Below are positions 5,144-12,053 of a stretch of 12,403 nt of DNA, in pieces. Source of the stretch: an uncultured Paraburkholderia sp. (GTDB taxonomy: Bacteria > Pseudomonadota > Gammaproteobacteria > Burkholderiales > Burkholderiaceae). The notes below the pieces were generated by a model. It was given only the letters and a program-made list of their open reading frames with translations. It made no database searches and had not been told where the DNA came from. Where the stretch lies: NCBI GenBank assembly GCA_937917025.1, contig CALFSF010000138.1, forward strand, positions 1 through 12,403. Direction: 5' to 3'. Position 1 is the first letter of the stretch, and each line of letters starts with the position of its first letter. The position numbers and the translations under genes are program-made.

Positions 5144-7435
5144 TCAGACAGCCTGACGCAGGGTTTTCGCGGCGGCGACCATGTTCCTGAGCGCCGGAAT
5201 CACTTCTTCCCATGCGCGCGTTTTCAGGCCGCAATCCGGATTGACCCACAGGCGTTCCGCGGGAATGCGTCCGGCCGCCTTCTTCATCAACTGAACGATG
5301 TGCTCCTGGCTCGGGATGTTCGGCGAATGAATGTCGTACACGCCGGGGCCGATTTCGTTCGGGTAGTTGAAGTTGTCGAACGCGTCGAGCAGTTCCATGT
5401 CCGAGCGCGACGTTTCGATCGTGATCACGTCCGCGTCCATATCCGCGATCGACGCGATGATGTCGTTGAACTCCGAATAGCACATGTGCGTGTGAATCTG
5501 CGTTTCGTCCTTCACGCCGTTTGCGGTGATGCGGAAAGACTCCACCGCCCACTGCAGATATTCGTTCCACTGTGCCTTGCGCAATGGCAGTCCTTCGCGA
5601 AGCGCGGCCTCGTCGATCTGGATCACGCGCACGCCGGCCTTTTCGAGGTCGAGCACTTCCTCGCGGATGGCAAGGGCCAGCTGGTAGCACGAGACTGAGC
5701 GCGGCTGGTCGTCGCGCACGAACGACCAGTTCAGGATCGTGACCGGTCCTGTCAGCATGCCCTTCATCGGTTTGGCCGTCTGCGATTGCGCGTATTTGAT
5801 CCATTCGACGGTCATCGCCCGAGGACGGCTGATGTCGCCGAACAGGATCGGCGGCTTCACGCATCGCGAGCCGTACGACTGGACCCAGCCGAACTGGCTG
5901 AACGCGTAGCCGTCGAGCTGTTCGCCGAAATACTCGACCATGTCGTTACGTTCCGCTTCGCCATGTACCAGCACGTCGAGACCCAGCGCCTCCTGCTCTT
6001 TCACGCTGCGCGTGATTTCGCGTTCCATCGCCGCTTTGTAGGCGGCGCCGTCGAGTTCGCCGCTCCTGAACTGGCTGCGGGCGACGCGGATTTCGCCTGT
6101 CTGCGGGAACGAGCCGATCGTGGTGGTCGGATACGCGGGCAGGTTCAGGATCGTCGACTGCTTCGCGGCGCGCTGCGGATATGCGCTCGCGCGCCGGCCC
6201 AGTGCGGCGTCGATCCTGCTGACAGCTGCCTTGACCGACGGATTGTGAACGCGCGGGGAGGCGCGCCGGCTTTCAATCGCGGCCGCGTTGGCGGCGAGCG
6301 CATCGGCGACGGCCGCGCGGCCGTGGTTGAGCGCGGCAGCCAGGACCGTCACTTCGTCGAGCTTTTGCAGCGCGAACGCGAGCCAGGATTTGATCTCGGG
6401 GTCGAGCTTCTGTTCACTGTCCAGATCGACGGGCGTGTGCAGAAGCGAACACGACGGCGCAATCCAGAGCCGCGAGCCAAGCGCCCGATGTAGCGGTTCC
6501 AGCCATTGCAGCGCCGCGTTCAGATCGGTTTTCCAGATATTGCGGCCGTTGATTACGCCCGCGGACAGAACGGACGTGGCAGGCAGTCGTGCCGCGACTT
6601 GCGCGACTTCATCGCGCGCATTGATTGCGTCGATGTGCAGACCGTCGACGGGAAGCGTACAGGCGAGTTCGAGATTTTCCTGCAACTGGCCGAAGTAGGT
6701 TGCAAGCAGCAGTTTGACCCGGCGTGTCTCGAGCGCGGCGTATGCAGCGACAAATGCTTCGCGCCATGCCGGGTCGAGTTCGGTCACGAGCGCGGGCTCG
6801 TCGATCTGCACCCACTCGACACCTTGCGCCGTGAAGTAGTCGAGCAGCGCCGCGTACACCGGAAGAAGGCGCGGCAGCAGCGCGAGTTTGTCGGAATCGT
6901 CTTTCGCCTTGCCCAGCCACAGGTACGTCACCGGCCCGATGATGACGGGCTTGGCCTTCACGCCGAGCGCGCGTGCCTGCGCGAGCTGCTCGACGAGGCG
7001 CGACGCATCGAGCGAGAACTGCGTTGCCGCGTCGAACTCCGGGACGATGTAGTGATAGTTGGTGTCGAACCACTTGGTCATCTCGCCGGCGGCCACGCCG
7101 CCGCAGCATGCGCCATGGTCCCCGGCGCCTTGCGCCGAACGGCCACGCGCAACGCGGAAATAATTGTCGAGCCTGTCGCCGTGGAAATCGCGCACCCGCT
7201 CCGGAAGATTGCCCAGAGTGAAGCTCATGTCGAGCACCTGGTCGTAAAACGCGAAGTCGCCGACCGGTGCGAAGTCGAGCCCCGCCTGATTCGCCCAGTG
7301 GCGCGCGCGAAGCTGTTCGCCTGTCGCCTTCAGTTCGTCGCGTGACGATTGACCCTTCCAGTATGTTTCGAGCGCGAACTTGAGTTCGCGTTTCGCGCCG
7401 ATGCGCGGAAAGCCCAGATTGTGTGTGGTGACCAT
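5144..7435 (-). CDS. metE: Cobalamin-independent methionine synthase (5-methyltetrahydropteroyltriglutamate-homocysteine methyltransferase)
   Basis: MetE catalyses the last step of methionine synthesis in the cytosol, moving a methyl group from 5-methyltetrahydropteroyl-polyglutamate to homocysteine without B12. The 763-residue product has the N-terminal signature HNLGFPRIGAKRELKFALE and the typical two-barrel length. The zinc ligands His650 and Cys652 (HTHMCYSEF), Glu674 (ITIETSRS) and Cys735 (NPDCGLKTR) are all present, each nine positions after the E. coli ligands as I recall them (641, 643, 665, 726). The nine-residue offset fits an insertion around residues 103-116 containing ACCGGVAAG, which I associate with Burkholderia MetE. 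I chose the start at 7435 (MVTTHNLGFPR) over an upstream ATG at 7519, because the family begins here and the longer form would overlap the metR control region. The ribosome site is weak. It is divergent from metR, which is expected to activate it. Confidence 0.97.
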   Translation of the reverse strand: MVTTHNLGFPRIGAKRELKFALETYWKGQSSRDELKATGEQLRARHWANQAGLDFAPVGDFAFYDQVLDMSFTLGNLPERVRDFHGDRLDNYFRVARGRSAQGAGDHGACCGGVAAGEMTKWFDTNYHYIVPEFDAATQFSLDASRLVEQLAQARALGVKAKPVIIGPVTYLWLGKAKDDSDKLALLPRLLPVYAALLDYFTAQGVEWVQIDEPALVTELDPAWREAFVAAYAALETRRVKLLLATYFGQLQENLELACTLPVDGLHIDAINARDEVAQVAARLPATSVLSAGVINGRNIWKTDLNAALQWLEPLHRALGSRLWIAPSCSLLHTPVDLDSEQKLDPEIKSWLAFALQKLDEVTVLAAALNHGRAAVADALAANAAAIESRRASPRVHNPSVKAAVSRIDAALGRRASAYPQRAAKQSTILNLPAYPTTTIGSFPQTGEIRVARSQFRSGELDGAAYKAAMEREITRSVKEQEALGLDVLVHGEAERNDMVEYFGEQLDGYAFSQFGWVQSYGSRCVKPPILFGDISRPRAMTVEWIKYAQSQTAKPMKGMLTGPVTILNWSFVRDDQPRSVSCYQLALAIREEVLDLEKAGVRVIQIDEAALREGLPLRKAQWNEYLQWAVESFRITANGVKDETQIHTHMCYSEFNDIIASIADMDADVITIETSRSDMELLDAFDNFNYPNEIGPGVYDIHSPNIPSQEHIVQLMKKAAGRIPAERLWVNPDCGLKTRAWEEVIPALRNMVAAAKTLRQAV

Positions 7436-7544
7436 GTCGTTACGCCGTCCAGTGAATGACTGACAGCGATGATAGAATTTTCCATGTATGAAATAAAATG
7501 GATTAATTTCATCTATCAATTAGTTTTGTTCATGGAGCAGGGCG
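7436..7544. promoter_or_regulatory. Divergent metE-metR promoter and MetR control region
   Basis: This 109-bp spacer is markedly AT-rich in its centre (about 7470-7530). It has an inverted repeat ATGAAAT - 11 nt - ATTTCAT (7488-7494 and 7506-7512). MetR is known to bind TGAA-N5-TTCA sites between metE and metR. Here TGAA and TTCA half-sites occur (7453, 7489, 7508, 7529), but none form the exact E. coli spacing. For metE (minus) a possible -10 TATCAT lies at 7474-7469, with a weak TTTATT 17 bp upstream, so the dyad would cover the -35 region. That fits activation of metE and autoregulation of metR. No cobalamin or SAM riboswitch is visible. Confidence 0.6.
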
Positions 7545-8453
7545 ATGCTGGAGCGTATCCATCTGATCATCATCAGGGAAGTGGACAGGCTGGGGTCTCT
7601 GACGGCTGCGGCGAACGCATTGAATCTCACGCAGTCGGCACTGAGTCACACCGTGAAAAAGATGGAGCAGCAACTGGGCACCGCGGTATGGAATCGCGAA
7701 GGGCGGTCGATGCGCCTGACGCAACCGGGCCAGTATCTGCTCGCGCTCGCGAACCGTCTGCTGCCGCAGTTCGAACATGCGGAGGCGCGCATGAAACAGT
7801 ATGCGCAGGGCCAGCGCGGCACGCTGCGGATCGGCATGGAGTGCCACCCGTGCTACCAGTGGCTGCTCAAGGTCGTATCGCCCTATCTGGCAAGCTGGCC
7901 TGATGTCGACGTCGACGTGAAGCAGCGCTTTCAGTTCGGCGGAATCGGCGCGCTGTTCGGCTACGACATCGACGTGCTGGTCACGCCTGATCCGCTGAAA
8001 AAACCAGGCCTGCGTTTTCAGCCGGTATTCGACTATGAACAGGTGCTCGTCGTCGCCGAAGGGCATGCGCTGGCGGACGTGGCTTACGTCACGCCCGAGC
8101 AGCTTGGCACCGAAGTGCTGATCACCTATCCCGTCGAAACAGACAGGCTGGATATCTACAACCAGTTCCTGACGCCGGCCAACGTCGTGCCGAGGAAACA
8201 CAAGGTGATCGAGACCACCGACATCATGTTGCAGATGGTCGCGAGCGGGCGCGGCGTCGCCGCGTTGCCGCGCTGGCTGGCGGAAGAGTATGCGGACTCG
8301 ATGCCGCTCGTGCCGCTGCGGCTCGGCAGGAAGGGCATCGCCAAACAGATATTTCTGGGCACGCGGGAATCGGACGACGCCATCGATTATCTGGCGGCTT
8401 TCGTCGCGCTTGCTCGCGAGGCGGACTGGAGCGGCGCGCGGTTCCGTTCCTGA
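7545..8453 (+). CDS. metR: LysR-family transcriptional activator of methionine biosynthesis, MetR
   Basis: This 302-residue LysR regulator has an N-terminal winged helix-turn-helix (about 3-62, with GSLTAAANALNLTQSALSHTVKKME) and a C-terminal periplasmic-binding-like effector domain. The effector domain opens with RIGMECHPCYQWL at about 95-107, a sequence I associate specifically with MetR. MetR binds homocysteine as co-inducer and activates metE. Its position, divergent from metE across 109 bp, is the classical arrangement and supports the name. The ATG at 7545 is preceded by GGAG with 7-nt spacing. The protein ends with a basic tail at 8453, and I saw no clear terminator in the following spacer. 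Confidence 0.95.
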   Translation: MLERIHLIIIREVDRLGSLTAAANALNLTQSALSHTVKKMEQQLGTAVWNREGRSMRLTQPGQYLLALANRLLPQFEHAEARMKQYAQGQRGTLRIGMECHPCYQWLLKVVSPYLASWPDVDVDVKQRFQFGGIGALFGYDIDVLVTPDPLKKPGLRFQPVFDYEQVLVVAEGHALADVAYVTPEQLGTEVLITYPVETDRLDIYNQFLTPANVVPRKHKVIETTDIMLQMVASGRGVAALPRWLAEEYADSMPLVPLRLGRKGIAKQIFLGTRESDDAIDYLAAFVALAREADWSGARFRS

Positions 8454-8753
8454 GTCTGACGCCTGATTCGGTGCCGGGCCGTTCGTTGCGATGCACAAAC
8501 CAACAAAGCCTTTGCGGAACGGTATGCTGGCCAATAAACTTTGATCGATTGCCTCACGTGATGAGAGTCTTCGATGAAGAGGCAGGTCCTCCGCTCAGGC
8601 CGCGGGACAACAGCTGGTAGCGGAAAAACAGAGCAGTCCTTCGCTGGCTTCAAGACGATCAGGTCCTGCCTGCGCATCGCCAGACGGTCTGTTGTTTGAG
8701 TCTGATGGAGCCTGGACGAGACGGGCCCACAAAGGATCGCCACGCCCCCTTTC
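8454..8753. other. 300-bp spacer between metR and the persulfide dioxygenase gene
   Basis: I found no recognisable gene here. The plus strand has a 19-codon open frame (8561-8620, product beginning MRVFDEEAG) without a ribosome site. The minus strand is open across much of the region, but its product resembles nothing I know and has no start signal. AGGCAGG (8580-8586) and CCTGCCT (8665-8671) are complementary and could pair over about 80 nt, and AGGTCCT occurs twice (8584, 8661). The region must hold the promoter of the downstream gene and the 3' end of metR, but I could not identify either with confidence. Confidence 0.4.
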
Positions 8754-9839
8754 ATGCAGAGCGCCATGATGATCTTCCGCCAGCTTTTCGATCCCACCTC
8801 GTCCACCTATACCTACCTGCTGGGTGAAGAAGACAGCGGCGAGGCGCTGCTGATCGATCCGGTCTACGAACAGGTGCCGCGCGATTTGGCGCTGCTGCAG
8901 GAATTGGGCCTGCGGTTACGGGCGACGCTCGACACCCACGTCCACGCCGACCACGTAACTGGCGCCTGGCGTTTGAACCAGCGCTGCGGCAGCCGTATCG
9001 CGCTCGCCGAGGCGGCCGGCGCCAGCGGCGTGAACCAGCCGCTGCGCCACGGCGATCGCATCGACTTCGGAAGCCGTCACCTGAGCGTGCGCGCCACGCC
9101 CGGCCATACCAGCGGCTGCCTGACCTATGTTCTGGACGACGAGCGCATGGCCTTCACCGGCGACAGCCTGCTGATTCGCGGCTGTGGCCGCACCGATTTC
9201 CAGCAGGGTAGTCCGCAGCAACTATTCGCCTCGGTGCGCGAGCAGATCCTGACGTTGCCCGACGACTGCCTGCTTTACCCCGCGCACGACTATCGCGGCA
9301 TCACTGTCACCAGCGTGAGCGAGGAGCGGCGCTTCAACCCGCGCCTTGGCGGCGACGTGGACGTCGGCGACTTCATCGGTCATATGAACAACCTGAATTT
9401 GCCTCATCCGAAGCTGATGGCCGTCGCCGTGCCCGCCAACCTGCGCTGTGGCGAGCCGGAAGGGGGCGCGTTGCCGGCGGAGACGCCCGGGTGGGCGCCA
9501 CTGACGCTGCGCTTTAGCGGCGTGTGGGAGATCGAGCCGATGACGCTGCTCGAGTATGCGTCCACGCTGCAGATCGTGGATGTGCGCGAAGCGCCGGAGT
9601 TCATCGACCGTCTGGGCCATCTGCCCGGTGCGCGGTTGATACCGCTGTCGCAGTTGATGACCCGGCTGGACGAACTGGACCGCGAACGGCCCGTGGTGGC
9701 GGTGTGCCGCTCGGGGGTGCGCTCGGCCCAGGCCAGCGTGTTGTTGTCGAGATCAGGTTTTGGCAAGGTCGCGAACCTTGCCGGCGGCATGTTGCGCTGG
9801 AAGGCCGAGGCGTTGCCTGTTGCGTCGAATAGCGTTTGA
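8754..9839 (+). CDS. Persulfide dioxygenase-rhodanese fusion protein (ETHE1-type metallo-beta-lactamase fold plus sulfurtransferase)
   Basis: The protein joins two sulfide-detoxifying activities. Residues about 6-240 form a metallo-beta-lactamase-fold persulfide dioxygenase of the ETHE1 type. The motif THVHADH is at 61-67, His118 is in PGHTSG, Asp137 is in FTGDSLLIRGCGRTDF and His178 in YPAHDY. ETHE1 enzymes bind one iron through two His and one Asp and oxidise glutathione persulfide to sulfite. Residues about 262-355 are a rhodanese domain with the active-site Cys318 in CRSGVRSA, which would make thiosulfate from sulfite and persulfide or the reverse. This is the architecture of the characterised P. 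phytofirmans PRF protein. There is no signal peptide, so it is probably cytosolic. The start is uncertain: ATGs occur at 8754, 8766 and 8769, ribosome sites are poor, and homologues typically begin MIFRQLF (8769). It appears monocistronic. Confidence 0.93.
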   Translation: MQSAMMIFRQLFDPTSSTYTYLLGEEDSGEALLIDPVYEQVPRDLALLQELGLRLRATLDTHVHADHVTGAWRLNQRCGSRIALAEAAGASGVNQPLRHGDRIDFGSRHLSVRATPGHTSGCLTYVLDDERMAFTGDSLLIRGCGRTDFQQGSPQQLFASVREQILTLPDDCLLYPAHDYRGITVTSVSEERRFNPRLGGDVDVGDFIGHMNNLNLPHPKLMAVAVPANLRCGEPEGGALPAETPGWAPLTLRFSGVWEIEPMTLLEYASTLQIVDVREAPEFIDRLGHLPGARLIPLSQLMTRLDELDRERPVVAVCRSGVRSAQASVLLSRSGFGKVANLAGGMLRWKAEALPVASNSV

Positions 9840-9872
9840 GCGTTTGCGTGGAGAAACGCGTTCCACCGGGTC

Positions 9873-9953
9873 GCCATATGGGATGCGCACGCCGCACTCG
9901 AGGTGCGAATGATGGACCGCTTCTTCGACAACCATGTCTCGATGCCCCAGCGT
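9873..9953 (+). pseudogene. Probable glutathione S-transferase remnant
   Basis: Right after the persulfide dioxygenase stop, and in the same reading frame, the plus strand encodes AALEVRMMDRFFDNHVSMPQ (roughly 9891-9950). This closely resembles the interdomain helix of a family of bacterial glutathione S-transferases (recalled pattern LEVRMMDRFFDNYV-TPMQ). There is no N-terminal thioredoxin fold before it, and the frame turns into unrelated sequence after about 9953, so it would be a small internal scrap of a lost gene. Glutathione enzymes are plausible neighbours of a glutathione-persulfide oxidase. The match comes from memory of the family, over about 25 residues only. Confidence 0.4.
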
Positions 9954-9987
9954 TCGCCGACGCGAACGCGCCGCGGTTTTCCTCCCA

Positions 9988-10587
9988 TCAGCCGGGATTG
10001 TCCGCAGCCGAGATCAGGGCAAGCGCCGCCGGCAGGAGCGGCTGCGCCGCCCCTTTAGCGAGCTGTCCGTAGACGTAGGCGCCATCGATGAGAAGGGCGA
10101 TCTGGCTCGCCAGACTATCGGGCCTGGCAATGCCGATCTGCTTCACCAGCGCACCGAGACGGCGACGCAACTCCGTCTTGTGTCTGAGGGCCACCACCCG
10201 CGCGGGATGATCCGGCGCCGGAAACTCCGTTGCCACGTTGAGAAATGGACAGCCGCGGTATTTCGGTGTGGCGATGTCGCGAGCGATCCACTGAAGATGA
10301 GCCTTGATCTCATCTCCGGGAGCGTTGCGGTGGCGCGTCGCAATCTTGTCCCAGGCGGCCCAGTAATTCGCGTCATCGCGCTCGAGCACCGCGGCGACGA
10401 GCTCGTCCTTGGTCGTGAAGTGCCGATAGAGACTGGTCTTCGCAACCCCCGACCGCTCGACGACGAGATCGACGCCCACGGCCCGGACACCTTCCTGGTA
10501 GAACAGATCGGCCGCCGTATCGAGTATGCGGTCACGAACGCTGGCGGTTCCTGGTTCTTTTGCTGTGGCGGGTGTGGCTCTGCTCAT
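9988..10587 (-). CDS. TetR/AcrR-family transcriptional repressor
   Basis: This 199-residue regulator has a TetR-type N-terminal DNA-binding domain at about 17-63 (VRDRILDTAADLFYQEGVRAVGVD, then SGVAKTSLYRHFTTKDELV). Its C-terminal ligand-binding domain contains YRGCPFLNVATEFPAPDHP, typical of one common TetR subgroup. It is divergent from the oxidoreductase gene at 10768, and the 180-bp spacer holds two near-identical palindromes. The simplest model is therefore that it represses the oxidoreductase gene and itself until a small molecule releases it. The ligand cannot be told from sequence. The start at 10587 has a weak GAGAG upstream. It converges on the persulfide dioxygenase gene, 148 bp away. 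Confidence 0.93.
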   Translation of the reverse strand: MSRATPATAKEPGTASVRDRILDTAADLFYQEGVRAVGVDLVVERSGVAKTSLYRHFTTKDELVAAVLERDDANYWAAWDKIATRHRNAPGDEIKAHLQWIARDIATPKYRGCPFLNVATEFPAPDHPARVVALRHKTELRRRLGALVKQIGIARPDSLASQIALLIDGAYVYGQLAKGAAQPLLPAALALISAADNPG

Positions 10588-10647
10588 GGCAAGTTCTCTC
10601 GACAGACGTCATGTTTTCGGGTTGACGGTCACTGTACCAGAACTTTC

Positions 10648-10677
10648 TTGACACGCTACAGATCTGTACTCTACTCT
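10648..10677 (+). promoter_or_regulatory. Candidate sigma-70 promoter of the oxidoreductase gene
   Basis: A consensus -35 TTGACA (10648-10653) is followed after 18 bp by TACTCT (10672-10677, 3 of 6 matches to TATAAT). The first TetR-type palindrome lies wholly in the spacer, ideally placed for repression. An alternative pair further down is TTGAAA (10712-10717) and TTAAAA (10735-10740) with 17-bp spacing. Confidence 0.45.
10657..10668. promoter_or_regulatory. Palindromic operator 1 (TACAGATCTGTA)
   Basis: This is a perfect 12-bp palindrome between the -35 and -10 of the candidate promoter. It matches the second site (10689-10700) at 11 of 12 positions. Its location between a divergent tetR gene and the presumed target makes it the likely TetR-family binding site. 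Confidence 0.65.
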
Positions 10678-10688
10678 TCGAAAAAACA

Positions 10689-10700
10689 TACAGGTCTGTA
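10689..10700. promoter_or_regulatory. Palindromic operator 2 (TACAGGTCTGTA)
   Basis: Five-bp arms TACAG / CTGTA flank a GT centre. Its centre is 32 bp from that of operator 1, about three helical turns, so two dimers could sit on the same face of the DNA. It could control a tetR promoter on the minus strand as well as block elongation toward the oxidoreductase gene. Confidence 0.6.
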
Positions 10701-10767
10701 GCGTTGACGCTTTGAAAAAATCACTGTCCCGCCGTTAAAAAAACACCCTGACAACAGGAGTTTTGCG

Positions 10768-11799
10768 ATGACCTCAAACCGAACGGTGGCCGTCTTCGGC
10801 GCTTACGGCCACACCGGCCGCTTCGTGGTATCTGAACTGGTCAGGCGTGGCTTGCGCCCCGTCGTTTCCGGACGCGATGCCAGCAAGCTGGATGCCGTCG
10901 GAGCAGCTTATCCCGGCCTGGACATTCGACCTGCGTCGGTGGATGACCCGGATTCGCTCGACCGCGCGCTTGCCGGTGCGTCCGTGGTCATCAATTGCGC
11001 CGGTCCGTTCGCCAGAACGTCCGGGCCCGTGATCGACGCCGCGTTGCGTGCGCGCATTCCGTATCTGGACGTCGCCGCGGAAATAGAGGCCAACCTGGAT
11101 ACGTTCGGGCAGTACGCGGATCGCGCGCGCGATGCGGGCATCGTGATCGTGCCGGCGATGGCGTTCTTTGGCGGCCTGGGCGATCTTCTTGCCACGGCGG
11201 CAATGGGTGACTGGACGGCCGCCGACGAAATCTGCATTGCCTACGGGCTCAGCAGCTGGAGGCCGACGCACGGCACACGGATTACCGGTCAGGTTTCGAA
11301 GCAGCGCAGAGACGGGCGGCGGATCGTCTTTACAAAAGGGCAGATGGTGTTTCGCACGGATGCCGCACCGATCGACGAATGGACGTTCCCCGCGCCGCTC
11401 GGCAGGCAGCCGGTCATCGGAGAATTCACGATGGCGGACACGGTGACGATCGCGCGCCATCTGAGGACGCCCGAGATACGCTCGTACATGACGGCTGCGG
11501 CAGTGAAAGACCTGTCGGACCCGAACTCGTCGCCGCCTGTCGCGGTCGACGGAAGCGGACGCTCGTCGCAGACCTTTCTGGTCGAGGTGGTCGTGCGCTC
11601 GGGAGGCAACGAACGCCGCCTCGCGGCAAGCGGGCAGGACATCTACGCGATCAGCGCGCCGCTCGTGGTTGAAGCGGCCACGCGTGTCGTCAGTGGACTG
11701 GTTCACGGGACGGGCGTCCTCACCGCAGGCGAGGCCTTCGACGCGCGCGACTTTCTGGAATCGCTCGGTCAGCAGCATCTGTCACTGCAGAGGCCGTGA
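10768..11799 (+). CDS. Saccharopine dehydrogenase-like NAD(P)-binding oxidoreductase (trans-acting enoyl reductase type)
   Basis: This 343-residue protein begins with a Rossmann fold: AVFGAYGHTGRFV at about 8-20 gives the glycine-rich loop, followed by VVSGRDASKLDAV. The stretch SVVINCAGPFARTSGPVIDAALRARIPYLDVAAE (about 72-105) is the characteristic block of the saccharopine-dehydrogenase NADP-binding family (Sacchrp_dh_NADP). The group includes mycobacterial trans-acting enoyl reductases and many uncharacterised single-gene proteins in proteobacteria. No lysine-pathway neighbours occur, so true saccharopine dehydrogenase activity is unlikely. AGGAG lies 7 nt before the ATG. Its divergent TetR neighbour and the operators over its promoter suggest a substrate-induced or stress-induced enzyme. 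The substrate is unknown. Confidence 0.88.
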   Translation: MTSNRTVAVFGAYGHTGRFVVSELVRRGLRPVVSGRDASKLDAVGAAYPGLDIRPASVDDPDSLDRALAGASVVINCAGPFARTSGPVIDAALRARIPYLDVAAEIEANLDTFGQYADRARDAGIVIVPAMAFFGGLGDLLATAAMGDWTAADEICIAYGLSSWRPTHGTRITGQVSKQRRDGRRIVFTKGQMVFRTDAAPIDEWTFPAPLGRQPVIGEFTMADTVTIARHLRTPEIRSYMTAAAVKDLSDPNSSPPVAVDGSGRSSQTFLVEVVVRSGGNERRLAASGQDIYAISAPLVVEAATRVVSGLVHGTGVLTAGEAFDARDFLESLGQQHLSLQRP

Positions 11800-12053
11800 A
11801 TTCCGGACCTGTCTTCGGGCATTTGCGTCGCGGCCCGAAGCGATCGAACGCAGCACGAAGACGACCCGGAAGGCTGCGACGGGCGGCTTTTCCCGATCGT
11901 CGTCAGTGAGTGGTATGGCGACGAGAGCCTGGCAGCGTGGCGGGAATGTGGTTCCGGGAGCGCTTCAGAAGCCGGAAGCGTGCCGGCGTCCGGCACAGGC
12001 TTGCTCTGCCTGTGCCGTCGTGCGCGTGCGAGACCGCGTGCGCCTGTCCGTCT
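11800..12053. other. Convergent spacer with several inverted repeats
   Basis: This 254-bp stretch between the oxidoreductase gene and ppnP has no recognisable gene. It holds a stem CTTCGGGC / GCCCGAAG (11814-11821 and 11834-11841, 12-nt loop) starting 14 nt after the oxidoreductase stop, and a stronger hairpin at 11991-12017. Neither is followed by a T-run on either strand, so termination may be rho-dependent or the stems may act as 3' stabilisers. Confidence 0.5.
11991..12017. terminator. Perfect 10-bp hairpin in the convergent gene spacer
   Basis: CGGCACAGGC (11991-12000) pairs with GCCTGTGCCG (12008-12017) around a 7-nt loop. It lies about 36 bp past the ppnP stop on the minus strand and about 190 bp past the oxidoreductase stop on the plus strand. 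It may serve both converging messages. The left arm can also pair with GTGCCG at 11980-11985, an exclusive alternative. No poly-T tail is present, so the terminator call is tentative. Confidence 0.45.

Noticed and set aside
7436..7519. An upstream ATG extending MetE by 28 residues
   Set aside because: Family members start at MVTTHNLGF-like sequence, the extension has atypical composition (AT-rich, promoter-like DNA) and would cover the MetR control region.
7530..8534. A 334-codon minus-strand open frame opposite metR
   Set aside because: metR is clearly real on the plus strand with family motifs and a ribosome site; the antisense product is unlike any family I know.
8451..8705. Repeated TGAGTCTGA at 8451-8459 and 8697-8705 as possible element ends
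   Set aside because: A single 9-bp repeat within 250 bp is weak, with no transposase or target duplication nearby.
9840..9859. GCGTTT / AAACGC stem after the persulfide dioxygenase stop as a terminator
   Set aside because: The stem is only 6 bp with an 8-nt loop and no T-run follows.
10774..11778. A 334-codon minus-strand open frame opposite the oxidoreductase gene
   Set aside because: The plus-strand gene has a Rossmann motif and ribosome site; the antisense frame is Arg-rich and featureless.
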